DNA of 64,000 bases from Siphonodentalium dalli (lineage: Eukaryota > Mollusca > Scaphopoda > Gadilida > Siphonodentaliidae), in contig CP136065.1 of the NCBI GenBank assembly GCA_032622095.1, positions 240,229,530 to 240,293,529 on the forward strand, given 5' to 3'. This document shows positions 10,806-22,322 of this stretch, piece by piece (position 1 is the first letter of the stretch; every line of letters begins with the position of its first letter). Made by a program: the position numbers and the translations under genes. Below the pieces are notes generated by a model. It searched no databases and was not told where the DNA came from. It saw only the letters and a program-made list of their open reading frames with translations.

Positions 10806-12418
10806 GCGAGGACATCAATTGAGCAAGAGTGGAAGTGCAGAATAGAAGCGGTAGAGAATAGATGGGAACAACACGATAGGATGCATCTAATGTCTTCTAT
10901 CAATGTTCGTCATGGCACCTCCGCAGTTAAAATGATTGATAGACAAGGTTAGGAACTAGACCAACACACAGCCTCTTCCATTACTCCCCTGCAGACTACC
11001 GCTCCGTTGATTAACTTCAAAACAACTAAAAGAACTTGTGAGCAGAACGTCTCCCAAAATTGAACGGGTTTTGTCCAGAAATGGCAATCTACGCTCCGAC
11101 TTTAATTAAGCCTTCATGCGATGTGTTCTCAGACAGAGAAATTAAAACGGCAAAGAAAAAACGCTGATGGTAATTCTGCGGAAAATTTGCCTCAAAGGAG
11201 ACGGTGGTATAGTCTGGAATGAGAATCGGGCGGGTGAGAATACCGAGAAATAGCACCAACGAATGCGGTGATTAATGGTGATTCCAAAAATTGCTGTTTC
11301 CAAATGCTTGGTTTTTGACAGAAGAGCGTAATTTTACGATTGCCTTGGAGACACACAAAAAATGAACCAATTAGATGATCGGGAATCATTTGTTGCTAAC
11401 GTACAGACCTAATCTACATGTTTGGGTTCTTAAATGTAATCTTCCAATTTGTATATATAATTAGAATAGCCCCGGAACCAATGGAACCAATAAATTTGGT
11501 TGTTTAACTGATTTTGTTGTTGTAGATTGCTGATTATACTTGCCTCTGTTTCTGGAATTGGGGATTAGATAACTGATGGAACGGCACGTTAGATGGCACC
11601 TCGAGGAGTCGATGTCTCTAAATGACTTTACTGCGGAGAATGACTGTATATACCTGTTACATAAACTAACGTTGTATTTTCAATCATTCTATAAATAAAA
11701 CCAACATAATTTTCAAGCCTTAAGATAAACCTCATAATTTATTGATTTTTGTGGCATTCCAGACATCAAGGGGGGGTGAGGGGCACAGGAGGGGGGTTGG
11801 GGACATCAAAATAGGTAAAAACTAATTTTATACAATTACGAGCTGAAACAGACACGTCCTTTATAATATATTCAGCGGCGGAGAACATTTTTATCTTTTA
11901 GGCATATTAATTTTTTTTTTAAACAATTCACTTTTTTTATTTTTATTTTTTATTGAACTCCTTGCTCAATTTAACAAAACATGATTTTCTATTCTATTAT
12001 AATTGTAGACACTTCTAGGCCATGGATATTTTGTATCTTCGCAGGTGGGAGAGTCAAAGTGTCAGGGAATATATCATGTTCGTCCCTATTTTATGACACA
12101 TTTATAATAAATACACACACACACTTCTTATGCTTTAATCTACTGTAAAGATATTTCTTAGCAGACAATTGTTTGTTTTTTTTTTTATTTTTATTCATTT
12201 TTTGCTAGTTTGATTTCATACAAATACATATATCAATATATACATGTATGATTTTATTCCTAAAAATAATTTGAATGCACATGGGTTTGTGATTTTTTTT
12301 CCTTTTGGAAGAGTGTTATTTGAAGCCGGATGCTCCATTTAAACGCGGATCTGACCTCTCATTAGCAGGCAAATTTATATCTTATAGTCATTCTTAGAGG
12401 GTCATTTTCGGTCCTTTA
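10806..12418. other. No gene seen; G-rich tract and low complexity
   Basis: Apparently unique DNA with no supported gene. 11770-11803 holds four runs of four to seven guanines separated by 2-7 bases, a canonical G-quadruplex motif. 12109-12124 is a short (CA)n run. AT homopolymers are frequent from 11900 to 12250. Confidence 0.45.
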
Positions 12419-12422
12419 TTAA

Positions 12423-12668
12423 CCCTTTTAGTGCCAGGTCGATTTTTGTATCAACCCATATACCCTGTGCCAATGCATTCTCTTATATTTGCGAGTCGAC
12501 CATAGGTCGCCTCGCATATATAAGAGAATGCATTGGCCTAACAATTTTTTTTTTTTTTTTATTTTTTTTTACAATTTTTTACAATTTTAATAATTTATTC
12601 TTATATTCTTTAACAGACTTATTTTGTAGGTTTAGGGCCGATGAGATCGGCCCCTAGCACTCAAAGGG
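12423..12668. mobile_element. piggyBac-like MITE with one copy of the shared hairpin (A3)
   Basis: TTAA flanks at 12419-12422 and 12669-12672. Ends CCCTTTTAGTGCCAGG and (inverse) CCCTTTGAGTGCTAGG. These ends differ from Family A after the first six bases, yet the interior contains the GCCAATGCATTCTC hairpin at about 12467-12538 and the same AT-rich spacer (ATTTTAATAATTT.TTCTT). Confidence 0.82.
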
Positions 12669-12713
12669 TTAATTTACAGCTCATCAATACCCCCAATCAT
12701 TATAACTTGGTGG

Positions 12714-12806
12714 GCTATATATAACCATCATTTTATTCTTCTGATTATATGACCTATATTATATAGGTCATATAATCAGAAGAATAAAATGATGGTTATA
12801 TATAGC
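12714..12806. repeat. Perfect 46-bp inverted repeat with one-base centre
   Basis: The left arm 12714-12759 (starting GCTATATATAACCATC) is the exact reverse complement of 12761-12806, with a single T at 12760 between. No mismatch in 46 pairs. It is not related to the named families and has no evident target duplication. Confidence 0.9.
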
Positions 12807-12998
12807 ATTATTCCCTGGCTACGATACTCACATGTACAAAGTACCAGAATAAGTTCCAGGCAAATTAAAATAAAAGCTGGGAAATAAAATCATTACAAGC
12901 AAAAACTTTATTACAATTATTGACAACAAAGTCAATTCACCAATATACAACGTAGAGATAAATTTACACGGCACCAGCTGTAAGTATTGGTTTTTGTC

Positions 12999-13451
12999 AA
13001 AGCCTGAGTTTTGTGTGGCTGTCATATGCAGAATGAGGTCCCCAGAGGCTGAATTTAGTGACCGTATCCCGCATAGCAGGCTAGCATCACTAAATTCAAC
13101 CTCTGGGGACCTTATTCTGCTTAGGCCTCATCTTCTCTGGAAAATTCATTTATTATCAAATTTCTATAGAAACTTCTTCACATAGATTTGATTTCTTTTT
13201 TAGTTTAGTTTCTCTATATCACCAAATTGGCAGACGACACATTACATAATCGAGGTTCCCAATGGGTGTACATCACAATATTCACCATTTGGGAACTTCA
13301 ATCTGAGTCTATGTCTCCCATGAGGCCATGCAGAATGAGGTTCCCAGAGGGTGAATTTAGTGATTCTACCCCACTATGTGGGATAGCGTCACTAAATTCA
13401 CCCTCTGGGGACCTCATTTTGCAAATGACAGGCACACTAAACTCAGACTTG
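12999..13451. mobile_element. Family C (hAT-like), full length with exact 8-bp target duplication
   Basis: 453 bp. Termini AAAGCCTGAGTTT and (inverse) CAAGTCTGAGTTT. TTTTTGTC lies directly outside both ends (12991-12998 and 13452-13459). Two hairpins, each built from GAATGAGGT(C/T)CCCAGAGG and TCACTAAATTCA, flank a central region containing TTCTATAGAAACTTCTTCAC and TTCCCAATGGGTGTACATCA. The 8-bp duplication is the basis for the hAT assignment. Confidence 0.88.
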
Positions 13452-13584
13452 TTTTTGTCAAAGCGTTTACCCGGCCATATTCATGAGGAATAAATAATAA
13501 ACCAACTGAAGAAAAACTGGGTAAACAGGTTACAGAAGACGAGGTGATGAAATCTTCAATATACAAAATCTCAGACCTTCAAAT

Positions 13585-13965
13585 AAACTGACATTAGGAG
13601 TTTACATAAGGGTGATATCAGTGACACTGCATCTGACATTAGGAGTTTACATGAGGGTGATATCAGTGACACTGCATCTGATATTAGGAGTTTACATAAG
13701 GGTGACATGTACAGTAATGCGCTCAGTAATCGACCCCTTAACCACAGCAGAATTATGGGTAACTTTTCAGGATTTAGTCGGAAATATGGCTTGTTGCCAT
13801 TCATCGGAAAGCTCTCAGTGAGAGCGATATTTCTGACTAAATCCTGAAAAGTTACCCATAATTCTGCTGTGGTTAAGGGGTCGATTACTTAAGGCATTAC
13901 TATATGACACTGCATCTGATATTGGAAGTTTACATAAGGGTGATATCAGTGACACTGCATCTCAT
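13585..13965. repeat. 45-bp minisatellite interrupted by a B foldback
   Basis: Units contain GACATTAGGAGTTTACATAA, GGGTGATATCAGTGACA and CTGCATCT. Two and a half units precede and one and a half follow the B element at 13712-13902. Because the unit length is a multiple of three, open frames run through it without implying coding. Confidence 0.88.
13712..13902. mobile_element. Family B foldback inside the 45-bp array
   Basis: Starts CAGTAATGCGCTCAGTAATC and ends with GGCATTACTA, TA on each side. Arms contain CAGCAGAATTATGGGTAACT and the GATTTAGTC block. The loop region is shorter than in the 26.8-kb copy. Array units resume immediately after the right TA. Confidence 0.87.
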
Positions 13966-15456
13966 ATAGTAATGTCACTTAGGCCATCAGGACCAGAAGA
14001 AGTTATCAGATGTTTTACAGGTCTTCGTGTTCAATGTTTGTCACTTCTGACGTTTTCCCAATAAGTACGTGAAGATAATGGCTTTAAAACTTTCATAATG
14101 TTGTTTGGCTAGAAATCATTGCTTTGCCTGAGTAATGGGATTGCAGCGTCTAATCGACATGCCTCTGCAACTGGGGACACAAATGAAACTTGTACAGCTG
14201 TGCACAGATTAAAAACCCCAGGGAGCACTTTTCTTGCTCACTTTCAGGGGTGCAGGAGAAGGTGGGGGCAACTCCCCCTCCTGTCCTCCATCAAAGGGTG
14301 CACAGGGTGGTACAAAGTGCCCTTTCATTCTCTGTATGACTAAAATAATCTCATACTGTAAAAGTACATTTATTCATGGTGGTCCAATTTTCATGGTTGC
14401 TGATAACCACAATTTTTTTTTATAAACCCACAAAAACATTATCTTTGATGCTATCGGGGTCACAGTTTTGAGAAATGTCATGCGGGAGGTAACTCTATTG
14501 ACCCGATGTACAGATAAAGCCTAGGAAGGTAACTCTATCAATCTGGGATAGGGCCCTGAGAGTCATAAGTTTCCATATCCAGAGACAGGCTACACGTGGA
14601 AATCCTATAAATATCCAACATGATAAAAAGAACACTAAGGTTAATTTGATGATCATCTATTGAAATCCTGATGAGGATTAAACACAATAAATTAACTACT
14701 GGATAATTAGTTCAACAGATGTTCATAGCAACTGCTTTGTTCAGTTAATAAGCTCTAGTGTTCTTGTGTGACTCTACAACCATTGTCTGTGGTTGTGACA
14801 CACACTGATGCCTGTCACTAGTATAGAATCATACAAACTCCAGGCAGAGTTATCTCCCATCGCTCCGCTGAGATACCACTGCCATAATGACATTAATTGG
14901 TATGGAATTCTTACGTGTTTTTATTTCTTATGTTTTAGGATTAAAATTGTCTATGTCTGGCTCAGTTCATATTGTTCTTATCAATACCGAAAGAATTACC
15001 ATTATTGCATACTTTAAAAACAATTTGGTGGTCAAAACAAGATAATAGGTGACTAAATAGTAGTAAATACAGTTCCGCAACGATATGTAAAAATATATTT
15101 ATCGTCTGCAAAGTACACTCATTGTGGCAGTGATATATCGCAGCGACAGCGTAGAGGGCGCTGTATGGAGTTTGAGAATCATACAGAACAAGAAGTTAAG
15201 GGAGTTCCTTTAAATAGCAATGTTAGCTGCAGGCGTGAAAGTCAGATGCTGTTGCAAGCTTCCTTTCATTGAGTTGTCAGGAGATATCTTGAGAAAATTG
15301 CAATTAGGGTATAGTACTATATGCCCAATTGTTTTCAAGCAAGAAACCATTGAAACTAATGACATATGAAACCAACTAATCACAGCCAATAAAAGTCTTA
15401 GCAGCAAAAGTCATTCAAGGAAAGCCAATTCTACTTCACATAAATTGAGTATATAA
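13966..15456. other. No gene supported; minor repeats
   Basis: No coding region supported. 14355-14435 (CTGTAAAAGTACATTTATTC, TTCATGGT twice) resembles a repeat also seen near 9650. AAGAACACTA near 14628 is mirrored by TAGTGTTCTT near 14757, marking a possible MITE of about 140 bp. The rest appears unique. Confidence 0.4.
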
Positions 15457-15497
15457 TGGGAGGGAGGTGGGGGGGGGGGGGGGGGGGGGGTATCCAA
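15457..15497. repeat. Poly-G tract between 18-bp direct repeats
   Basis: A G-rich stretch ending in more than 20 consecutive G. CATAAATTGAGTATATAA occurs directly before (about 15439) and shortly after (about 15498) the tract. Length is likely polymorphic and assembly-sensitive. Confidence 0.85.
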
Positions 15498-15518
15498 CAT
15501 AAATTGAGTATATAACTA

Positions 15519-15828
15519 CAGTAATGCCCTAAATAATCAACTCCTTAACCACAGCAGAATTATGGGTAATTTTTCAGTATTTAGTCGGAAATATGGCTTG
15601 TTGCCATTCATCGGAAAGCTCTCAGTGTGGTCTTTACAGTAATGCCCTAAATAATCAACTCCTGAACCACAGCAGAATTATGGGAAATTTCTCAGGATTT
15701 AGTCGGAAATATGGCTTGTTGCCATTCATCGGAAAGCTCTGTGAGACAAGGCATATTTCCGACAAAATCCTGAAAAATTACCCATAATTCTGCTGTGGTT
15801 ATGGAGTCGATTATTCAGGGCATCACTG
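15519..15828. mobile_element. Family B foldback with duplicated left arm
   Basis: A first left arm runs 15519-15630. A second complete left arm then starts with TA + CAGTAATGCCC at 15637 and pairs with the right arm ending at 15828. TA flanks the composite. Either one copy inserted into another or the arm was duplicated by slippage. Confidence 0.83.
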
Positions 15829-15904
15829 TATAATGGTGAGTTTCATCCATGATAGCCATGCAGCCATACTGTGTTCCAAAGTCTGGAATTAATGTGTGAC
15901 AGTT

Positions 15905-16048
15905 GAGGCCTAAGCAGATCGAATGCGGTCCCCTGAGTGTTAATTTTGTTATGCTACATGTATAGCCCTCTGTGCAAGATAGTGTCACTAAATTCACCCT
16001 ATGGGGACCTCATTTTTCAAATGTCAGACACACTATATCCAGGCTTGT
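15905..16048. mobile_element. Family C (hAT-like) element, 5'-truncated
   Basis: Only the second hairpin and the right end remain: GTCACTAAATTCACCC, CATTTTTCAAATGTCAGACA, then CACTATATCCAGGCTTG. Its terminal GGCTTG contributed to the target duplication of the E element that follows. Confidence 0.78.
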
Positions 16049-16050
16049 AC

Positions 16051-16554
16051 TAGATCATGCCATGCTAACACCCGTAGAGATCATATTCCACCAGTAAAAA
16101 CCTTGGAATTTTTTTTTTAAGTTTTGACAGGGAACCTTATAAAGTCGAAAAAATAACACAGGGAACATATTTCTTAATTATTATCTGTTCCTTAATAATG
16201 TAATTCACTGTAGGCGAAGGACCCAACTCAAAATTGCATGCTTTTCTGTGACTTTTGTGAGCCAATATCGCAATAAACATTCAATTAATTACCCAGGAGA
16301 ACTTCCATAATTGTAAGAAACGCAAAGCAAAATTGATCACAAAGTCAATTAAATCATGAAACTTCGAGTTGGGATCTTCACCCGCAGTGAAGTACATTAT
16401 TAAGAACATATTATAGCAAATCAATATATTCCCTGCGTTATTTTTCGACTTTATAAGGTTTCCTGTGAAAACTTTAAAAAGTTCCAAGGTTTAGTACTGG
16501 TGCAATATGATCTCTACGGGTGTTAGCCAGAGTAAAGATTCATGGCATGATCTA
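16051..16554. mobile_element. Family E (Mutator-like) MITE with exact 9-bp target duplication
   Basis: Long inverted repeats start TAGATCATGCCATG and run through ACCCGTAGAGATCATATTCC, CTTATAAAGTCGAAAAAATA and the TAATAATGTA block; the arms are about 200 bp each. GGCTTGTAC flanks both sides (16042-16050, 16555-16563). Nine-base duplications with long TIRs suggest Mutator/MULE-type mobilisation. 504 bp, non-coding. Confidence 0.87.
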
Positions 16555-16563
16555 GGCTTGTAC

Positions 16564-17074
16564 ATGTACATGTACCAACCTATAACAAGCTGGTTTTAGT
16601 CAAGGGAAACTAGGATTATTGTCGAAACTGATATCTAGGCAAGAGATGTTTGAATGTGTATAAAATGAAGCAGCGTCTTATCGTCCCATCGACCGAGTGC
16701 CACAAGCCTGTGATACAATCTACAAATTGAATTTTCCGTCCTAATGCATGCCTTGATTGCAACAAATCTTGAAGTTTATTTCAAGCCTGAGGGGTCAATT
16801 GACCATTCTGGCACGGATTGAATCGAAGCGTCGATAAGGAAGCTCTGGGAGAGAGGAATTTGAAGTACTAATGCCCAGCGGAATCGAGTCTTTGCTGGCA
16901 TATTGAGATCTTCTCAATGATTAGCTAATTTCAAGAATTAGACAGCCATATAATACGTTAGTTCGTTTGCATGAAATTCAATCAAACACAAGCCTAGGAG
17001 TTATGCAAGACAATGTTTGAAAATAATTATACACAACATTTTATTTTTCATCTAGAATTCCCTTTTCCAATCTT
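16564..17074. other. No feature recognised
   Basis: No gene or named repeat is supported between the E element and the truncated A element. Confidence 0.35.
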
Positions 17075-17078
17075 TTAA

Positions 17079-17440
17079 CCCTTTACCCAACAAAACGGCC
17101 AAAAACGCCCAAATAAAGCTTCAACAGCCTAAAATATCTTTGGTCTGTCTCAATAACACCATACAAATATGGATCTCATTGGAACCGATTCATTGACCAC
17201 ATTGTGATGGTTACAGTTATGCCCTGTGCCAATGCATTCTCTTATATATGCGAGTCGACAATAGGTCGCCTCGCATATATACATGTAAGAGAATGCATTG
17301 GCCTAAAAAAAATCTTTTTTTTAACACTTTTTACCATTTTTTCTTACATTCTTTAACAATTTTGTCTTACATTTTTTAACAATTTTTATAATATTTTTCT
17401 ACATTCTTTGACAATTTTATCATTTTTAATATGTGTTAAG
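17079..17440. mobile_element. Family A element, right end lost
   Basis: Left TTAA at 17075-17078 and the CCCTTTACCCAACAAAACGG end, then the AAGCTTCAACAGCC arm and hairpin 1 (with a 6-base insertion in one arm) and an expanded AT spacer. Hairpin 2 and the right terminus are missing. The element runs directly into the 68-bp array. Confidence 0.82.
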
Positions 17441-17451
17441 AATCCTGAAAT

Positions 17452-18180
17452 GTTCAGATAATAAGTTTAACCCTTTCTATACTAAAGCATCATTGATGAG
17501 TAGTTCCCATAGGAAATGATCAGATAATAAGTTTAACCCTTTCTATACTAAAGCATCATTGATGAGTAGTTACCCCATAGGAAATGTTCAGATAATAAGT
17601 TTAACCCTTTCTATACTAAAACATCATTGATGAGTAGTTATCCCTTAGGAAATGTTCAGATAATAAGTTTAACTCTTTCTATACTAAAGCATCATTGATG
17701 AGTAGTTATCCCATAGGAAATGTTCAGATAATAAGTTTAACCTTTTCTATACTAAAGCATCATTGATGAGTAGTTATCATATAGGAAATGTTCAGATAAT
17801 AATTTTAACCCTTTCTATACTAAAGCATCAATGATGAGTAGTTATCCCATAGGAAATGTTCAGATAATAAGTTTAACCATTTCTATACTAAAGCATCATT
17901 GATGAGTAGTTATCCCATAGGAACTGTTCAGATAATAAGTTTAACCCTTTCTATACTAAAGCATCATTGATGAGTAGTTATCCCATAGGAAATGTTCAGA
18001 TGTTTGTAGAATTTAATTATTATGTGGACATTTCCACCATTGAATAGGAATCCTTCTGAGTTGTATTATGATTTTGCCTATCTGTTGTCTGCTTATATTT
18101 CCTGAACATCCCTTCAGATGAATAATAGACCATTCTAGTGTTTACTTTTATAACTGAATGGGAGAATCCAGTCAGTAAAT
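17452..18180. repeat. 68-bp tandem array 1 (8 units) plus element tail
   Basis: Eight units of about 68 bp, each containing GTTCAGATAATAAG, TTTAACCCTTTCTATACTAA, ATCATTGATGAGTAGTTA and CATAGGAAAT. After the array (18000-18180) comes a tail shared with array 2: TCTGCTTATATT, CCTG.ACATCCC, AATAATAGA and GGGAGAATCCA. Each unit contains TTAA followed by CCCTTTCTATACT, resembling a piggyBac-type terminus. Confidence 0.88.
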
Positions 18181-18193
18181 AAAGGCATAAATA

Positions 18194-19403
18194 CATAGGT
18201 CCTGTTATACATGTATATCTGAGACTGGAGTAAAGAAAGACTTAAAAACATAGGCCCTGTTATACATGTACATCTGAGACTGGAGTAAAGAAAGGCATAA
18301 AAACATAGGCCCTGTTATACATGTACATCTGAGACTGGAGTAAAGAAAGACTTAAAAACATAGGCCCTGTTATACATGTATATCTGAGACTGGAGTAAAA
18401 AAAGGCTTAAAAACATAGGCCCTGTTATACATGTACATCTGAGACTGGAGTAAAGAAAGACTTAAAAACATAGGCCCTGTTATACATGTACATCTGAGAC
18501 TGGAGTAAAAAAAAGGCTTAAAAACATAGGCCCTGTTATACATGTACATCTGAGACTGGAGTAAAGAAAGACTTAAAAACATAGGCCCTGTTATACATGT
18601 ACATCTGAGACTGGAGTAAAGAAAGGCATAAAAACATAGGCCCTGTTATACATGTACATCTGAGACTGGAGTAAAGAAAGGCTTAAAAACATAGGCCCTG
18701 TTATACATGTACATCTGAGACTGGAGTAAAGAAAGGCATAAAACATAGGTCCTGTTATACATGTACATCTGAGACTGGAGTAAAGAAAGACTTAAAAACA
18801 TAGGCCCTGTTATACATGTACATCTGAGACTGGAGTAAAGAAAGGCTTAAAAACATAGGCCCTGTTATACATGTACATCTGAGACTGGAGTAAAGAAAGA
18901 CTTAAAAACATAGGCCCTGTTATACATGTACATCTGAGACTGGAGTAAAGAAAGGCTTAAAAACATAGGCCCTGTTATACATGTACATCTGAGACGGGAG
19001 TAAAGAAAGGCTTAAAAACATAGGCCCTGTTATACATGTATATCTGAGACTGGAGTGAAGAAAGGCTTAAAAACATAGGCCCTGTTATACATGTATATCT
19101 GAGACTGGAGTAAAGAAAGGCTTAAAAACATAGGCCCTGTTATACATGTACATCTGAGACTGGAGTAAAGAAAGGCTTAAAAACATAGGCCCTGTTATAC
19201 ATGTACATCTGAGACTGGAGTAAAGAAAGGCTTAAAAACATAGGCCCTGTTATACATGTACATCTGAGACTGGAGTAAAGAAAGGCATAAAAACATAGGC
19301 CCTGTTATACATGTACATCTGAGACTGGAGTGAAGAAAGGCTTAAAAACATAGGCCCTGTTATACATGTATATCTGAGACTGGAGTAAAGAAAGGCTTAA
19401 AAA
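18194..19403. repeat. 55-bp tandem array, about 22 units
   Basis: Regular units with CATAGGCCCTGTTATACATG, TACATCTGAGACTGGAG and TAAAGAAAGGCTTAAAAA. Variants (GGCTT/GACTT/GGCAT, ACAT/ATAT) alternate, so higher-order units may exist. It starts at the tail of the array-1 element. Open frames on the minus strand are repeat artefacts. Confidence 0.93.
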
Positions 19404-19910
19404 CCTACAGGTAGCCATTTATACATGTATATTTACATACCGGTACTAGGTGTGATTATCACTAAATCCAGCATTCTGATTGGTCGGCGCCCACGTGGCT
19501 AGTTGCAGTTATTTCTCGGTGAACGCGCAACAGCTCATAACACCAGGCTCATAATTACATCGACGCGTCATATGTTTGGGAAAGACGAACGCATAATGTT
19601 TTGGGCGCATTTGGACTCGCGCAGGATTGACTTAATAAATCATCGGGTTTCAATATAAAGAGAAATTGTTCCTGTTAACTTTTGCCAAGGGTGCTATGGT
19701 ATATTTTGGGCTGGTTTTGTCACGATACACTTTTCGATTTAAATACATTTACAAAAGTGGCTTTTTCGCTAAATGTATATAAATATAAGGATTAACTGTC
19801 ATGTGGACTGTTTTTATGGAGATGTAACCGTGAGGTAAGTGGTCATAACATGTATGTAAAACCCTTCAAAACAGTCCACATGACAGTTAATCCTTATATA
19901 TCTGAGACTG
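19404..19910. mobile_element. Probable insertion interrupting the last 55-bp unit, with terminal hairpin
   Basis: The unit breaks after TTATACATGTATAT near 19430 and resumes as ATCTGAGACTGG at about 19898. The roughly 470 bp between ends in a hairpin: TAAGGATTAACTGTCATGTG near 19786 and its inverse near 19878, with about 60 bases of loop. The gap is inferred from the array and the class is unknown. Confidence 0.5.
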
Positions 19911-20425
19911 GAAAAATATGCAGGGGAGAAGAACAGATACATGTATGTACATGCATGTACAGTATACTAGTAATACTAAACAAAAAGTGATACTGGTTAT
20001 ACTATAGTAATTGAAATTCAGAATTTACATGGGTTCAATGAACATTCATATGTACATGTACATTCTATGTCCCGAGATTAAATATTTCATGAATTAGACA
20101 GTCACACGTATATTAAGTTCATAACATAGGTAACTTGCCTGATATTCAATCAAACTCGAGCTTCCCGGACCCCGGTATAAGATATATATGAGACAATGTA
20201 TGAAAATAATTATACAAGTTTTATTTCTACACGTACCTAGAAATCCCTGTTTTAATCTGTTAAAGGGGTAGGCCCAGTTTGCAAGTCTGAGAATGTTTTT
20301 ATCATCATGCAACAGTTAGCAACTAATTACATACATGTACTATTAAAGTCTGAATGGAATTTATGTTGAGTAAGAACACTAAATTTGTTCCATTTAGACT
20401 TTCAAACTGGGACTGCCTGATTAAA
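19911..20425. other. No feature recognised
   Basis: AT-rich DNA with many ACATGTA words. No gene or named repeat. Confidence 0.35.
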
Positions 20426-20430
20426 CCATT

Positions 20431-21378
20431 AATTTCTATACTAAAGAATCATTGATGAGTAGTTATATACATAGGAAATGTTCAGATAATAAGTTTAACC
20501 CTTTCTGTACTAAAGAATCATTGATGAGTAGTTATATACCATAGGAAATGTTCAGATAATAAGTTTAACCCTTTCTGTACTAAAGAATCATTGATGAGTA
20601 GTTATACCATAGGAAATTTTCAGATAATAAGTTTAACCCTTTCTGTACTAAAGAATCATTGATGAGTAGTTATCCCATAGGAAATGTTCAGATAATAAGT
20701 TTAACCCTTTCTGTACTAAAGAATCATTGATGAGTAGTTATATACCATAGGAAATTTTCAGATAATAAGTTTAACCCTTTCTGTACAAAAGAATCATTGA
20801 TGAGTAGTTATACCATAGGAAATTTTTAGATAATAAGTTTAACCCTTTCTGTACTAAAGAATCATTGATGAGTAGTTATACCATAGGAAATTTTCAGATA
20901 ATAAGTTTAACCCTTTCTGTACTAAAGAATCATTGATGAGTAGTTATACCATAGGAAATGTTCAGATAATAAGTTTAACCCTTTCTGTACTAAAGAATCA
21001 TTGATGAGTAGTTATACCATAGGAAATGTTCAGATAATAAGTTTAACCCTTTCTGTACTAAAGAATCATTGATGAGTAGTTATACCATAGGAAATGTTCA
21101 GATAATAAGTTTAACCCTTTCTGTACTAAAGAATCATTGATGAGTAGTTATACCATAGGAAATTTTCAGATAATAAGTTCAGCAATCGACCATTCATGTA
21201 GGACGTTTGTTGAACTTATTTTCTAAACATTTCCCGCAATAAATAGGATTCCTTTTATTTATCCTTTTATTTATCTGTCATCTGCTTATATTACCTGTAC
21301 ATCCCTGCAAATCAATAATAGATCATTCCGATGTAAAAAATTTAACTGACTGGGAGAATCCACTAAGTATAGAAAGGG
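20431..21378. repeat. 68-bp tandem array 2 (11 units) with piggyBac-like far end
   Basis: About eleven units related to array 1, with CTGTACTAAAGAATCATTG and ACCATAGGAAAT variants. After the array, the tail (TCTGCTTATATTACCTG, AATAATAGATCATTCC, TGGGAGAATCCA) ends in AAGTATAGAAAGGGTTAA at 21365-21382, the inverse of the TTAACCCTTTCTATACT inside each unit. The structure reads as one TTAA-bounded element whose left terminus was amplified. Confidence 0.85.
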
Positions 21379-21382
21379 TTAA

Positions 21383-22322
21383 TATCTATAACATGAACTT
21401 ATGTAATGGCATGATACATGTCCATGAGGTTTAAATCGGCCACACGTGATTAGCTTGTCTCATATATATTTAAAGGGCCTAACAATAGATGACAAATTCA
21501 TTGACACTTTAGTCATTTTCATCAATTCTGAGCACTGAGAAAAACAATGCTCAAGACATAAATTTTTATACAATATTAATAAATAGGGTATTGTTCAGGG
21601 AAAGCCTAGCCGTACTCATCGACCTAATGTTATGTGAAGAATAGGTACTGATACAAAAGAAAATTGCAGGAGAGCGCGAGACACGAAGGAACAGAACTCC
21701 TGTGCAATGCCAATCAATGAAATTTATCGATGGATATATTGTATTTGATCAAATGTTGATTGTATCCAATTAAATAATAGAAGCAAATACATGGATCTCA
21801 AGTGCGTATATAGGTACACTACACACTGGTCGCTAAACCCACCCACAGAAATTCTATGGCCACATACAGCGATGGTTTTATTTGAAATTCTATATGACGA
21901 ATCTCATATTGCATTTAAATTCATTGATATGTATGATTTTTCTGCAGTTATTGATATGAAGATTGTGGTTTTAGAACACAGGTATCCTAGAAGAACAATA
22001 TGCTTGAGAAAAATCGCTAGTCGACAGGATGCAACTAAAGATGGCAAAACGGTAGTAACTTCGAATCTGCAGGAAACTGTTGTATGCAGTTCAACGACTC
22101 AGTGAATCTTGGCGGGGAAGCATTTTTTGTTCTCAAAGAAGTCTTTGTATTTATATACAATTGATAAGTTTTCTCAAAAGAATTGATATTAGCATGCACA
22201 CACATGAGGGTTTCATAATTGCTTTGATTTAACCCTTATATATAATAAAGAACAGTAGCTGAGTCATGGTTGCCATGGCAACACAGACATACTCCTGCTA
22301 TCATCAACACAACAAATAAGGT
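21383..22322. other. No gene supported
   Basis: A 104-codon open frame (21791-22105, plus) has no recognisable domain, no splice context and a length expected by chance. No repeat family recognised. Confidence 0.35.
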
